64,000 bases of DNA from Bordetella petrii. Its GTDB lineage: Bacteria; Pseudomonadota; Gammaproteobacteria; Burkholderiales; Burkholderiaceae_B. Position numbers and translations under genes: made by a program. The notes beneath the pieces are model-generated. The model was not told where the DNA came from and ran no database searches. It saw nothing but the letters and a program-made list of their open reading frames with translations. Below, piece after piece: positions 8,465-17,921 of the stretch; position 1 is the first letter of the stretch; every line of letters begins with the position of its first letter. The DNA is taken from assembly GCF_000067205.1 (NCBI RefSeq), contig NC_010170.1, forward strand, positions 4,588,001 through 4,652,000. The letters run 5' to 3'.

Positions 8465-8513
8465 TTGACGTAAGACAACGCGTATCCCGGCACGCCTGCT
8501 TAGCATGAGATGT
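8465..8513 (+). promoter_or_regulatory. Putative FNR/DNR-type promoter of the nos operon
   Basis: TTGACGTAAGACAA (8465-8478) resembles the TTGAT-N4-ATCAA box of FNR/DNR/NNR regulators, keeping TTG-N8-CAA. TAGCAT at 8501-8506 can serve as -10. The resulting start near 8513 puts the box centre at about -41.5, the class II activator position. Control by low oxygen or nitric oxide is the expected logic for nos genes. The half-sites are imperfect. Confidence 0.55.
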
Positions 8514-8535
8514 AAACAAGTTAAAGAGTTTTCGC

Positions 8536-10791
8536 ATGCCAGGGCTCGCTGTTCCCGTAGGTCTTCTCCGAATTTTTCGGGCTCTTTTCTATCTTTGTCT
8601 TACCTGTGCGGCCATCCTGGCGGCCCCAGCCCAGGCCCAGCGCCTGGAGCACTTCCTCTCCGCCTTCCCGCCAGCTGAACTCTTCCCCGGCGCCGACCGC
8701 CTGGGCCCGCCCGAAGGCAAGCCGCTGGCGGCCCGCGCCTACGCAGGCAACACGCCCCTGGGCTATGTCTACCTGACCACCGACGTCGTCAATACCCGCG
8801 GCTATTCCAGCAAGCCCATCGACGTCATCGTCGGCCTGGCCGACACCGGCCGCATCGCCAGCGCCCGGCTGGTCGAGCACCACGAACCCATCGTGCTTAT
8901 CGGCATCCCGCAGTCCAAGGTCGATGCCTTCATCCAGGGCTACGTGGGCCTGAATTTCATCGAGTCGCCGCCCCGCCATGGCGCCCCGCCGCCCGTCGAC
9001 ATCATCAGCGGCGCCACCGTCACGCTAATGGTCATCGGCGACAGCATCACCCGGTCGGCCATCGCCGTCGCGCGCGGCCATGGCATCGGCGGGCCTGCCC
9101 CGGCCACTGGCGCCACGGCGGCCGCCACCTCGGCGCCGCCGGCCCGCCAGGTCGACCTCACCCTGGGTCCCGTGCAGTCGTGGCAAACCTTGCTCGACAA
9201 CGGCGCCGTGCGGCGTCTGCACCTGTCGGTGGCCGACGTAAACCAGGCTTTCGCTCAAACAGGCCGCGCCGATGCCGCCGCCCGCCCCGAAACCTCCGAC
9301 CCCACCGACACCTTCATCGACCTGTACGCCGCGCTGGTCAGCGTGCCCACCATCGGCCGCAGCCTGCTGGGCGACACCGTCTGGCAGCACCTGGCTGGCC
9401 GCCTGCAGCCCGGCCAGCAGGCCCTGCTGGTGGCCGGCAACGGCGCCTATTCGTTCAAGGGCTCGGGCTACGTGCGCGGCGGCATCTTCGACCGCGTCGA
9501 AATCATCCAGCAAGACGGCAGCTTCCGCTTCCGCGACCGCAACCACCAGCGCCTGGCCGACGTGGCCGCGCCTGGCGCGCCATCATTCGCCGAAGTGGCG
9601 CTGTTCGTGGTGCCCGACGACGCCGCGTTCGAACCCACCGCCCCCTGGCGGCTGCAACTCATGGTGCAGCGCGTGCTCAGCGTGCAAGACAAGGCCTTCG
9701 TCACCTTCGACCTGCCTTACGACTTGCCGCAGGCCTATACACAACCCGTACCGGGCGCAGCCGCCACGTCGTCCGCCCCTGCCGCCGCAGCGGCCGGCGA
9801 CGAACTGCCCGCGGCTGACGACGCGCCATCCGCGCTCTGGAAGCAGATCTGGCACGCCAAGCAAGGCCAGGTAGCCATACTGGCCATCGGCCTGGCCGTG
9901 CTGGTAGGCATTTTCTTCTTCCAAGACCAACTGGCCCGCCGCCCCATCCTGTACGACCGCATGCGCCTGGCGTTCCTGGCCTTCGCGCTGTTCTGGATCG
10001 GCTGGTATGCCCAGGCGCAGCTGTCGGTGGTCAACGTGCTCACCTTCACCACGGCGCTGCGCACCGAATTCCGCTGGGACGCCTTCCTGATGGACCCGCT
10101 GGTGTTCATCATGTGGTGCGCCACGGCCATTTCCATGGTGTTCTGGAACCGCGGCGCATTCTGCGGCTGGCTGTGCCCCTTCGGCGCCCTGCAAGAACTG
10201 TCCAACCGCCTGGCCAAGCGCCTGGGGCTCAAGCAGGTAACGGTGCCGCACGGCGTCAACACGCGGCTGGCAACGCTCAAGTACGTCATTTTCCTGCTGC
10301 TGTTCGGCGTCTCGCTATACGACCTGGCGGTCGCCGAACGCCTGTCCGAAATCGAGCCCTTCAAGACCAGCATCATCCTGCGCTTCGTGCGCGACTGGCC
10401 CTTCGTCGTCTTCGCCGTGGCCTTGCTGGTGGCGGGCTTGTTCATCGAGCGCTTCTTCTGCCGCTACCTGTGCCCGCTGGGCGCCGCCCTGGCCATTCCC
10501 GCGCGGCTGCGCATATTCAACTGGCTGCGCCGCTACCACGAATGCGGCAACCCCTGCCAGCGCTGCAACGTCGAATGCCCGGTACAGGCCATCGAGCCCA
10601 CCGGCGGCATCAACCCCAACGAGTGCATTCAGTGCCTGCACTGCCAGATGCTTTACCACCACGAAGGCAAATGCCCTCACCTGATCCAGAAAAAGGCCAA
10701 GCGCGAGCGCCGTCGCGCTCCGCCCCAGGAAGCCGTGCTGCAACGCATGCCCAACCCCCGGGCCGACGCAGCGCCCTCTTCCAACCCCTGA
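8536..10791 (+). CDS. nosR: NosR, flavoprotein/polyferredoxin for nitrous oxide reduction
   Basis: A 751-residue membrane protein that feeds electrons to, and supports expression of, nitrous oxide reductase. An N-terminal signal/anchor (1-34) leads to a periplasmic FMN domain with the covalent flavin motif SGATVT (158-163). Membrane segments begin near residue 435. Cytoplasmic CGWLCPFG (about 542-549) and RYLCPLGA repeats follow, and the C-terminus carries two ferredoxin clusters: CGNPCQRCNVECP near 670-682 and CIQCLHCQ near 697. It is the first gene of nosRZDFYL-apbE and lies 41 bases before nosZ. Length and domains are normal. Confidence 0.96.
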   Translation: MPGLAVPVGLLRIFRALFYLCLTCAAILAAPAQAQRLEHFLSAFPPAELFPGADRLGPPEGKPLAARAYAGNTPLGYVYLTTDVVNTRGYSSKPIDVIVGLADTGRIASARLVEHHEPIVLIGIPQSKVDAFIQGYVGLNFIESPPRHGAPPPVDIISGATVTLMVIGDSITRSAIAVARGHGIGGPAPATGATAAATSAPPARQVDLTLGPVQSWQTLLDNGAVRRLHLSVADVNQAFAQTGRADAAARPETSDPTDTFIDLYAALVSVPTIGRSLLGDTVWQHLAGRLQPGQQALLVAGNGAYSFKGSGYVRGGIFDRVEIIQQDGSFRFRDRNHQRLADVAAPGAPSFAEVALFVVPDDAAFEPTAPWRLQLMVQRVLSVQDKAFVTFDLPYDLPQAYTQPVPGAAATSSAPAAAAAGDELPAADDAPSALWKQIWHAKQGQVAILAIGLAVLVGIFFFQDQLARRPILYDRMRLAFLAFALFWIGWYAQAQLSVVNVLTFTTALRTEFRWDAFLMDPLVFIMWCATAISMVFWNRGAFCGWLCPFGALQELSNRLAKRLGLKQVTVPHGVNTRLATLKYVIFLLLFGVSLYDLAVAERLSEIEPFKTSIILRFVRDWPFVVFAVALLVAGLFIERFFCRYLCPLGAALAIPARLRIFNWLRRYHECGNPCQRCNVECPVQAIEPTGGINPNECIQCLHCQMLYHHEGKCPHLIQKKAKRERRRAPPQEAVLQRMPNPRADAAPSSNP

Positions 10792-10831
10792 TCCAACGGC
10801 ACCCTATGCCATCCCAACCAAGGAGTTAGCC

Positions 10832-12739
10832 ATGTCCGATCAAAAACCCGACCGAGCCGGACTCAGCCGCCGGGGCTTCCTGGGCACCGCCGCATTGTCC
10901 GGTGCCGCGGGTCTCGTAGGCGGTGCGCACCTGACCGGCGCGCATGCCAAAGACGCCAAAGCCGATGGCCAGTCCGGCCACATCGCCCCAGGCGAGCTCG
11001 ACGAATACTACGCCTTCAACTCGGGAGGCCAGTCAGGCGAAGTTCGCGTGCTGGGCCTGCCGTCCATGCGCGAGCTGATGCGCATTCCGGTGTTCAACCA
11101 CTGCAGCGCCACTGGCTGGGGCGTTACCAACGAAAGCCGCAAAATCCTTACCGAAGGGCTTACTCCCCAGACCCGCGAGTTCCTGAAAGACAAGGGCGGC
11201 GTGTACCTGAACGGCGACGCGCACCACCCCCACATGTCGTTCACCGACCGCACCTACGACGGCCGCTACATTTTCATCAACGACAAGGCCAACGACCGCG
11301 TCGCGCGCATCCGCTGCGACGTGATGAAAACCGACAAAATCATCGAAATCCCGAACGCATCGGGCATTCACGGCCTGCGCCCGCAGCGTTATCCTCGCAC
11401 GGGCTATGTATTCGCCAACGGCGAACACATCGTTCCCCTGCCCAACGACGGCACGGTCACCGACGACCCCAAGAAAAACTTCTTCGCCATCTACTCCGCC
11501 ATCGACGGCGACACCATGAAAGTCGCCTGGCAGGTCATGGTCGACGGCAACCTCGACAACGGCGACGCCGACTACCAGGGCAAGTACTCGTTCGCCACCT
11601 GCTACAACTCGGAAAAAGGCCTCTCGGTTGAAGAAGCCTCGGCCAACGAGCAAGACTGGGTGGTGGTGTTCAACATCAAGCGCATCGAAGAAGCCGTCAA
11701 GTCGGGCGACTTCAAGATGATGAACGGCGTGCCAGTGGTCGATGGCCGCCACGGCTCCAAGTACACGCGCTACATCCCGGTGCCCAATTCGCCGCACGGC
11801 TGCAACGCCGCGCCCGACGGCATTCACGTGGTGCTCAACGGCAAGCTGTCGCCCACCGTTACCGTACTCGACGTGCGCAAGCTCGACGACCTGTTCGACG
11901 GAAAAATCAAAGAGCGCGATTGCGTCGTGGCCGAGCCCCAGCTGGGCCTGGGCCCGCTGCATACCGCCTTCGACGGCCGCGGCAACGCCTACACCACGCT
12001 GTTCATCGACAGCCAGATGGTCAAGTGGAACATCGACAAGGCCCGTCGCGCCTACCTGGGCGAAAAAGTCGATCCCATCATCCAGAAGCTCGACGTGCAC
12101 TACCAACCCGGCCACAACCACAGCACCATGGGCGAAACCCGTGAAGCCGATGGCAAGTGGCTGGTGTCGCTGAACAAGTTCTCGAAAGACCGCTTCCTGA
12201 ACGTCGGCCCGCTCAAGCCTGAAAACGACCAGCTGATCGACATTTCCGGCGACGAAATGAAGCTGGTGCACGACGGCCCCAGCTTCGCCGAGCCGCACGA
12301 CATGCTGCTGGTGCACCGTTCCAAGGTGAACCCGCTCAGCGTCTGGAAGCGCGACGACCCCATGTGGGAAGACGCCCGCCAAATGGCCAAGAAAGACGGC
12401 GTGGTGCTCGAAGACGCAGCCAAGGTGGTACGCGACGGCAACAAGGTGCGCGTATACATGATTGCGGTCGCGCCCATGTTCAGCGTCAAGCAGTTCGAGG
12501 TCAACCAGGGCGACGAAGTTACCGTGGTCGTCACCAACATGGAAGTCATCGAAGACCTTACCCACGGCTTCACGCTCGAAAGCCACGGCATCGCCATGGA
12601 AATCGGGCCGCAGGCCACGTCGTCGGTCACCTTCAAGGCGGATCGCCCGGGCGTTTACTGGTACTACTGCCAGTGGTTCTGCCATGCCTTGCACATGGAA
12701 ATGTCCGGCCAGATGATCGTGCGGCCCAAGAAGGCCTAG
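10832..12739 (+). CDS. nosZ: Nitrous oxide reductase NosZ (clade I, Tat-exported)
   Basis: A 635-residue periplasmic multicopper enzyme that reduces N2O to N2. The twin-arginine signal SRRGFLGTAALSG places it in the typical clade I group. CuZ histidines are seen in DAHHPHMSF, SPHGCNAAPDG, GPLHTAFDG, PGHNHSTMG and AEPHDML. The C-terminal cupredoxin CuA domain keeps LTHGF, then CQWFCHALHMEM near residues 613-624. A GGAG ribosome site precedes the ATG. All metal ligands I can check are present, so the enzyme should be functional. Confidence 0.98.
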   Translation: MSDQKPDRAGLSRRGFLGTAALSGAAGLVGGAHLTGAHAKDAKADGQSGHIAPGELDEYYAFNSGGQSGEVRVLGLPSMRELMRIPVFNHCSATGWGVTNESRKILTEGLTPQTREFLKDKGGVYLNGDAHHPHMSFTDRTYDGRYIFINDKANDRVARIRCDVMKTDKIIEIPNASGIHGLRPQRYPRTGYVFANGEHIVPLPNDGTVTDDPKKNFFAIYSAIDGDTMKVAWQVMVDGNLDNGDADYQGKYSFATCYNSEKGLSVEEASANEQDWVVVFNIKRIEEAVKSGDFKMMNGVPVVDGRHGSKYTRYIPVPNSPHGCNAAPDGIHVVLNGKLSPTVTVLDVRKLDDLFDGKIKERDCVVAEPQLGLGPLHTAFDGRGNAYTTLFIDSQMVKWNIDKARRAYLGEKVDPIIQKLDVHYQPGHNHSTMGETREADGKWLVSLNKFSKDRFLNVGPLKPENDQLIDISGDEMKLVHDGPSFAEPHDMLLVHRSKVNPLSVWKRDDPMWEDARQMAKKDGVVLEDAAKVVRDGNKVRVYMIAVAPMFSVKQFEVNQGDEVTVVVTNMEVIEDLTHGFTLESHGIAMEIGPQATSSVTFKADRPGVYWYYCQWFCHALHMEMSGQMIVRPKKA

Positions 12740-12745
12740 GTTCGC

Positions 12746-14038
12746 ATGCACGATGCGCCATCTGCGTCACATCGCGGCGCGGCCATTGCCGCGCTGCTGG
12801 CCGGGCTAGCCCTGGCCGGCAGCGCGGCGGCGGCCGTCGTCGCGGTACCGGCGGGGGCCAACCTGCAGCGGGCAGTGGCCGCGGCCGCCGCGGGCGACGT
12901 CCTGCAACTGGCGCCCGGCGAATACCGGGGTAACCTGGTCATCGACAAACCTCTTACCTTGCAGGGCCCGCCCGACCGCTCCGCCATCATCATGGGCGAA
13001 CGGCAGGGCCGCACCATCTGGGTGCAGGCGGCCAACGTCTCGTTGCGCCAACTTAGCATCCGCCATTCCGGCCTTAGCCTGCCCGACATGGATGCGGGCG
13101 TTTTTCTCGACCGCGGCGCACACCATGCGCTGGTCGAGCAAAACGACATTCTCGACAACCTCATGGGTGTGTACGTATGGGGCCCCGAGGCCGCGACGGT
13201 GCGCGCCAACCGCATCGTCGGCAATACCGAACTGCGCGTGGCTGAACGCGGCAATGGCGTATCTGTGTGGAACAGCCCGGGAACCCAGGTGGTGGACAAC
13301 GACATCTCGGCCGGCCGCGACGGCATTTTCTCGAACACCAGCAAGCACAACCTGTTCCGCGGCAACCGCTTCCGCCAACTGCGCTACGCCGTGCACTACA
13401 TGTATACCAACGACAGCGAAGTCAGCGACAACATCTCTGAAGACAACGACATCGGCTACGCCATCATGTATTCGCACCGCCTGGTGGTGCGCAACAACGT
13501 GGCCGTACGCAGCCGCGACCAGGGGCTGATGTTCAACTACGCCAACGACACCGTCATCGCCGGCAACGCAGTGCAGGGCGGGTCAAAGTGCGTGTTCCTG
13601 TACAACGCCAACAACAACCGCTTCGAATTCAACCATTTCCAAGACTGCGAAATCGGCATCCATTTCACGGCCGGGTCCGACGGCAACGCTATATCTGGCA
13701 ACGCCTTCATCCACAACCAGAACCAGGTCAAATACGTGGGCACGCGCGTCATCGAATGGTCGCGCGACGGCCGCGGCAACTACTGGAGCGACAACACCGC
13801 CTTCGACCTGGACGGCAACGGCATCGCCGATACCGCCTACCGACCCAACGGCATCGTCGACCAAATCCTCTGGCGCGCGCCCGCGGCGCGCATTCTGTTG
13901 AACAGTCCGGCGGTATCCATCGTGCGCTGGGCGCAATCGCAGTTTCCGGCCCTGCTGCCGGGCGGCGTCATCGACAGCGCGCCCCTGATGCGTCCGCCCA
14001 GCCTGCCCGCCGCGGCCGGCATGGAGTCCCGCCCATGA
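12746..14038 (+). CDS. nosD: NosD, periplasmic copper-site maturation protein
   Basis: A 430-residue protein with a Sec signal (about 1-33, ending AGSAAA) and a right-handed beta-helix of PbH1/CASH repeats, visible as recurrent DN..I/GN..I turns (VEQNDILDN, VDNDISAGRDG, SEDNDIGYA, VIAGNAVQGG). NosD works with the NosFY ABC transporter to build the CuZ sulfide-copper centre of NosZ. It starts 6 bases after nosZ and overlaps nosF by ATGA, showing tight operon coupling. Confidence 0.95.
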   Translation: MHDAPSASHRGAAIAALLAGLALAGSAAAAVVAVPAGANLQRAVAAAAAGDVLQLAPGEYRGNLVIDKPLTLQGPPDRSAIIMGERQGRTIWVQAANVSLRQLSIRHSGLSLPDMDAGVFLDRGAHHALVEQNDILDNLMGVYVWGPEAATVRANRIVGNTELRVAERGNGVSVWNSPGTQVVDNDISAGRDGIFSNTSKHNLFRGNRFRQLRYAVHYMYTNDSEVSDNISEDNDIGYAIMYSHRLVVRNNVAVRSRDQGLMFNYANDTVIAGNAVQGGSKCVFLYNANNNRFEFNHFQDCEIGIHFTAGSDGNAISGNAFIHNQNQVKYVGTRVIEWSRDGRGNYWSDNTAFDLDGNGIADTAYRPNGIVDQILWRAPAARILLNSPAVSIVRWAQSQFPALLPGGVIDSAPLMRPPSLPAAAGMESRP

Positions 14039-14940
14039 CTACGCCCCAAGTCGTCCTGGCAGGCGCCAGCAAGCATTACGGCCAGCACCGGGCGTTAGAC
14101 CGCGTCGACCTTGAACTGCGTGCGGGCGAATGCGTGGCCCTGGCCGGCCACAATGGCGCAGGCAAAAGCACCCTTATCAAACTGGTGCTGGGCCTGATCC
14201 GCCCCACCCACGGCCGTGTGCAGTTGCTGGGGCACGACGCCGCCAGCCGCCAGGCCGCCCGCCTGCGCCACGACATCGGTTACCTGCCCGAAACCGTGGC
14301 CCTGCATCCCGCCATGACGGGCGCCGAAACCCTGGATTTCTACGCGCGCCTGAAACGCCAGCCCCTGGCGCGCAACGCCGCGCTACTTGAGCGCGTCGGC
14401 ATCGCCGACGCCGCGCACCGTCGCGTGGGCGGCTATTCCAAAGGCATGCGGCAGCGGCTGGCGCTGGCGCAGGCCCTGCTGGGCCGGCCGCGCATCCTGC
14501 TGCTCGACGAACCCACCACCGGCCTGGATCCGGCCTCGCGCCTGATGTTCTACGACCTGGTGCGCGAGCTGCGCGACGCCGGCGCCACCGTGCTGGTCAG
14601 CACGCATGCCCTGGCCGAGATCGCCGGACACGTCGACCGCGTCATCGTCATGACGCACGGCCACAAAATTGCCGACGGCACGCTCAACCAATTGCGCCAG
14701 GCCATAGGCGTGCCCTTGCGCATCGTGCTGACGCTGGCGCAGCCCGCGCCTGCCGATGCTCTGCCCCAGCCGTGGCAGCAGGTGGGCCCCGCCCGCTTCG
14801 AGCGGGCCTGCGTCGAAACCAGCAAGGTCGAGGCCATTCGCGGCCTTCGCGCCATCGACCTGCCCATCGCCGACATCGACATCCACACCCCCGGCCTGGA
14901 CGAAATCTACGCCCACCTGCTCGAACGGAAAGCCCCATGA
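14035..14940 (+). CDS. nosF: NosF, ABC transporter ATPase
   Basis: A 301-residue cytoplasmic ATPase of the NosDFY complex. Walker A is GHNGAGKST (about 37-45), the ABC signature is YSKGMRQRLALAQ, and Walker B is ILLLDEPTTGLDP. The C-terminal extension after the nucleotide domain, with the closing GLDEIYAHLL, is normal for NosF. It is thought to power delivery of a sulfur species to NosD. ATG 14035 lies inside the nosD stop (ATGA), and the gene again overlaps nosY by ATGA. Confidence 0.96.
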   Translation: MTTPQVVLAGASKHYGQHRALDRVDLELRAGECVALAGHNGAGKSTLIKLVLGLIRPTHGRVQLLGHDAASRQAARLRHDIGYLPETVALHPAMTGAETLDFYARLKRQPLARNAALLERVGIADAAHRRVGGYSKGMRQRLALAQALLGRPRILLLDEPTTGLDPASRLMFYDLVRELRDAGATVLVSTHALAEIAGHVDRVIVMTHGHKIADGTLNQLRQAIGVPLRIVLTLAQPAPADALPQPWQQVGPARFERACVETSKVEAIRGLRAIDLPIADIDIHTPGLDEIYAHLLERKAP

Positions 14941-15767
14941 ACGCCGTCCTGACCATCACCGGCAAAGAAATCCGCGATGGCCTGCGCAACCGCTGGGTAC
15001 TGGCCACCGCCCTGCTGCTGGCCGGCCTGGCCCTGTCGCTGGGCTTGCTGGGCAGCTCGCCCACCGGCGCCGTCAAGGTCGATCCGCTGACCGTTACCGT
15101 GGTCAGCCTGTCCAGCCTGTCGATCTTCCTGGTGCCGCTAATTGCCATGTTGCTGGCCTACGATGCCATCGTCGGCGAAATCGACCGTGGCACGCTGGCT
15201 TTGCTGCTTAGCTACCCCGTATCGCGCTGGCAGGTCATCGTCGGCAAGTTCATCGGCCACCTGGCCATACTGGCGCTGGCCACCACGGCGGGCTACGGCT
15301 TCGCCGGCCTGGCGCTGCAATGGCTGCATGGCGGCGCCGACGCGGCCGCCTGGCGCCCCTTCGCCCTGCTTATCGCAGCCAGCGTGCTGCTGGGCGCCAG
15401 CTTCCTGGCCATGGGCTACCTGATCAGCACGCTGGTGCGCGAACGCGCCACCGCCGCCGGCATCGCCATCGCCGTGTGGCTGTTCTTTGTCGTCATCTAC
15501 GACATGGCCCTGCTGGGCCTGCTGGCCGCCGACCAGGGCCGCACCGTCACGCCCGCCGTGCTCGACACCCTGTTGCTGCTGAACCCGTCCGACATCTATC
15601 GGCTGATGAACCTGACCGGCTTCGAGAACATCTCGATGTACGCCGGCATGGCCGGCGTCGGCAGCCAGGCCAGCCTGGGCTTTGCCACGCTGGCCGTGGC
15701 CCAGCTGCTGTGGATTGCCATTCCCTTCCTGCTGGCGGCGGCCTGCTTCCAACGGAAATCGCTATGA
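14937..15767 (+). CDS. nosY: NosY, ABC-2 type permease
   Basis: A 276-residue integral membrane protein with about six membrane helices. It begins with the ABC-2 family element ITGKEIRDGLRNRWVL and has the conserved EIDRGTLALLLSYPVSR loop that contacts the ATPase. It pairs with NosF as the membrane part of the copper-site assembly transporter. It starts within the nosF stop and ends within the nosL start (ATGA at 15764), so stoichiometric expression is likely. Confidence 0.95.
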   Translation: MNAVLTITGKEIRDGLRNRWVLATALLLAGLALSLGLLGSSPTGAVKVDPLTVTVVSLSSLSIFLVPLIAMLLAYDAIVGEIDRGTLALLLSYPVSRWQVIVGKFIGHLAILALATTAGYGFAGLALQWLHGGADAAAWRPFALLIAASVLLGASFLAMGYLISTLVRERATAAGIAIAVWLFFVVIYDMALLGLLAADQGRTVTPAVLDTLLLLNPSDIYRLMNLTGFENISMYAGMAGVGSQASLGFATLAVAQLLWIAIPFLLAAACFQRKSL

Positions 15768-16312
15768 GCCCCCTGCGTCTTTACCACCGCGCCGCGCGGC
15801 TGGCCGCCGCGATGCTGCTCGTGGGCCTGGCGGCCTGCGGCGGCGACGAACGCCAGGCTGCCGCGCCTCCGAGTCCGCAAGCCATTACCACCGAAGCCGT
15901 CGGCCACTACTGCGGCATGGCCCTCGACGAACACACCGGCCCCAAGGGCCAGATCTTTCTTGAAGGCCAGGACACGCCTGTGTGGTTCTCGGCCATTAAG
16001 CAAGTATTCGCCTACACCGTGCTGCCCGAAGAACCCAAGTCCATCCGCGCCATCTACGTCAACGACATGGCGGGCGCCGAACGCGGGCAAGGGCCGGACC
16101 CGGCCGCCTGGATCGATGCGCGCCAGGCCTACTACGTCATCGAAAGCCGGTACATCGGCGGCATGGGCGCCGAAGACGCCATGCCATTCGGCCAGCGCGC
16201 CCAGGCCGAAGCCTTCGCCCAGACCCACGGCGGCCGCGTCGCGGCCTTCCAAGAAGTGCCCGAAAGCTACATCTTCTCGCAAGGCGCGCCCGCTGCTGCG
16301 CCTACTAACTGA
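15764..16312 (+). CDS. nosL: NosL, copper-binding lipoprotein
   Basis: A 182-residue periplasmic lipoprotein. The signal ends at the lipobox VGLAAC, so the Cys near residue 25 would be lipidated. The mature part contains HYCGMALDEHTGPKGQIF, whose Cys-Gly-Met binds Cu(I). The family delivers copper to apo-NosZ. The Ala/Pro-rich C-terminus is a short variable tail. It overlaps nosY and lies 16 bases before the flavin transferase gene. Confidence 0.94.
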   Translation: MSPLRLYHRAARLAAAMLLVGLAACGGDERQAAAPPSPQAITTEAVGHYCGMALDEHTGPKGQIFLEGQDTPVWFSAIKQVFAYTVLPEEPKSIRAIYVNDMAGAERGQGPDPAAWIDARQAYYVIESRYIGGMGAEDAMPFGQRAQAEAFAQTHGGRVAAFQEVPESYIFSQGAPAAAPTN

Positions 16313-16328
16313 TCGTCCAGACACCACC

Positions 16329-17378
16329 ATGCCTACGCCCCTGCGCACCCGCCGCCGCTTTCTTGGCATTACCGCCGCCGCATCCGCCCTGGCCCTGGCG
16401 CCGGGCGCGCTGCGCCTGGCCCACGCCACCGCCACCGCCCAGCCGGCGCACGGTATCGAGCCCCTGCATTGGCGCGGCGTGGCCCTGGGCGCCGACGCCG
16501 AACTGCGCCTGTACCACCCCAACCCCGCCGCGGCCCAACGCCTGCTGCAACAAGCCCTGGCCGAAATCCAGCGCCTGGAAAGCATCTTCAGCCTGTATCG
16601 CGACGACAGCGCCCTGGCCACCCTGAACCGCCAGGGCCATCTGAACGAACCGCCCGCCGATCTGCTGCGCCTGCTGGCCGAAAGCATCCACTACGGTCAG
16701 CTAACCGGCGGCGCCTTCGACTCCAGCGTGCAACCCCTGTGGAAGTTGTACGCCGAGCATTTCTCGCGTCCTGATGCCGACCCGGCCGGCCCTACCCGCG
16801 CATCGCTGCAAGCCGCGTTGGCGCGCGTCGACTACCGGGCCATCCAGGCCGAACCCGGCCGCATCGTGCTGCAGCGCCCTGGCATGGCGCTAACGCTGAA
16901 TGGCATAGCCCAGGGCTACATCACCGACCGCATCACCGAACTGCTGCGTGCGGGCGGCCTGGACCGCGCCCTGGTAGACCTGGGCGAAATCCGGGGCCTG
17001 GATAGTCACCCGGCTACGAACACCCCGCCCTGGCGCGTCGGCCTGGCCCGCCCCCAGGCGCCCGATCAGGTCTACACCACCGTGGAAATCCGCAGCCAGG
17101 CCCTGGCCACGTCCGGCGGCTACGGCACGCCACTGGACCCGGCCGGCCGCCACACCCACCTGTTCGACCCCCGCACCGGCGCTGCCCAGCCGCGCTACCG
17201 CAGCGTATCGGTGCTGGCCCCCACCGCCACCATGGCCGACGCCCTGTCCACGGCCTTCTCGAACATGGCGCTGGGCGACACGGCGGGTGTGGTGAAGCAA
17301 CTAGGGCTGCAAGCCTGGTTCGTGCTGGCCGATGGCAGTGTTACCGAACAGGGCGAGCCGGCATCTGCGCAAACCTGA
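16329..17378 (+). CDS. nosX: ApbE-family FMN transferase (NosX-type)
   Basis: A 349-residue FAD:protein FMN transferase that attaches FMN through a phosphoester to a Thr of partner proteins, here most likely NosR (target SGATVT). A twin-arginine signal is present (RTRRRFLGITAAASALA). Conserved blocks are IFSLYRDDSALATLN, LNGIAQGYITDRI, LVDLGEI and a C-terminal LATSGGYG then HLFDPRTG. The mid-domain and length are normal. ATG 16329 starts the Tat signal. It ends the nos operon, 61 bases before tRNA-Leu. Confidence 0.92.
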   Translation: MPTPLRTRRRFLGITAAASALALAPGALRLAHATATAQPAHGIEPLHWRGVALGADAELRLYHPNPAAAQRLLQQALAEIQRLESIFSLYRDDSALATLNRQGHLNEPPADLLRLLAESIHYGQLTGGAFDSSVQPLWKLYAEHFSRPDADPAGPTRASLQAALARVDYRAIQAEPGRIVLQRPGMALTLNGIAQGYITDRITELLRAGGLDRALVDLGEIRGLDSHPATNTPPWRVGLARPQAPDQVYTTVEIRSQALATSGGYGTPLDPAGRHTHLFDPRTGAAQPRYRSVSVLAPTATMADALSTAFSNMALGDTAGVVKQLGLQAWFVLADGSVTEQGEPASAQT

Positions 17379-17439
17379 AAGTCCGCTTATAATTGCCAGC
17401 TTTCCTCCAGCCAACCCTTTGGGGTTGCGCGCCCCCCGT

Positions 17440-17524
17440 GCCCGGGTGGTGAAATTGGTAGACGCAGGGGACTCAAAATCCCCCGCCGCAAGGCGTGCCG
17501 GTTCGATTCCGGCCCCGGGCACCA
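17440..17524 (+). tRNA. tRNA-Leu (CAA)
   Basis: An 85-base class II tRNA. The acceptor strands GCCCGGG/CCCGGGC pair fully. The anticodon stem GGGGA/TCCCC encloses loop CTCAAAA, giving anticodon CAA. The long variable arm CGCCGCAAGGCG is leucine-type. The T loop is TTCGATTC and CCA is encoded. It reads UUG. Its 3' end is imitated by sequence at 19396-19413, suggesting use as an integration site. Confidence 0.95.
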
Positions 17525-17921
17525 CTCAACAATCCCTAGTATTTACAACCCTCCAGCGCGATTTTTAGTCTTTCCCTAGCACTAGGGAATTTTCCAAAGT
17601 TCTGAGCGCCGTGTGGCCGCTATACAGTGGGGAAGCGCGCGTGTGCGTTCGGCACTTGTGCATGGCTGTTGTTAAGGCCGATCCGGCAGTTGCCACCTAT
17701 TGCATCACTCAAGAAACAGCTTGAAGCTGCTGTCGATAACGCACGACACGGGCGCTTATCATCTGGCAGAGGGTTGAAGCTCTCCGATACTTGCATGTCG
17801 GCGCACAATCCTACTTCCATTTCAAACAACCCCCATATCCACCCCGTATTCCAACCTTTGTCACATATCTGTAACAACTACGCTGTACCCAACCTCACGC
17901 GTAGAACGCAGAAAGACGACC
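17525..17921. other. Region downstream of tRNA-Leu without a supported gene
   Basis: About 400 bases with lower GC than its surroundings. A perfect inverted repeat TTCCCTA-GCAC-TAGGGAA at 17572-17589, followed by TTTTCC, may end the tRNA transcript. Open frames on both strands here are short and have no ribosome site or recognisable domain. Confidence 0.5.

Noticed and set aside
11033..12751. Long minus-strand open frame opposite nosZ.
   Set aside because: A codon shadow of nosZ, rich in Val/His/Ala as antisense frames are, without a recognisable domain.
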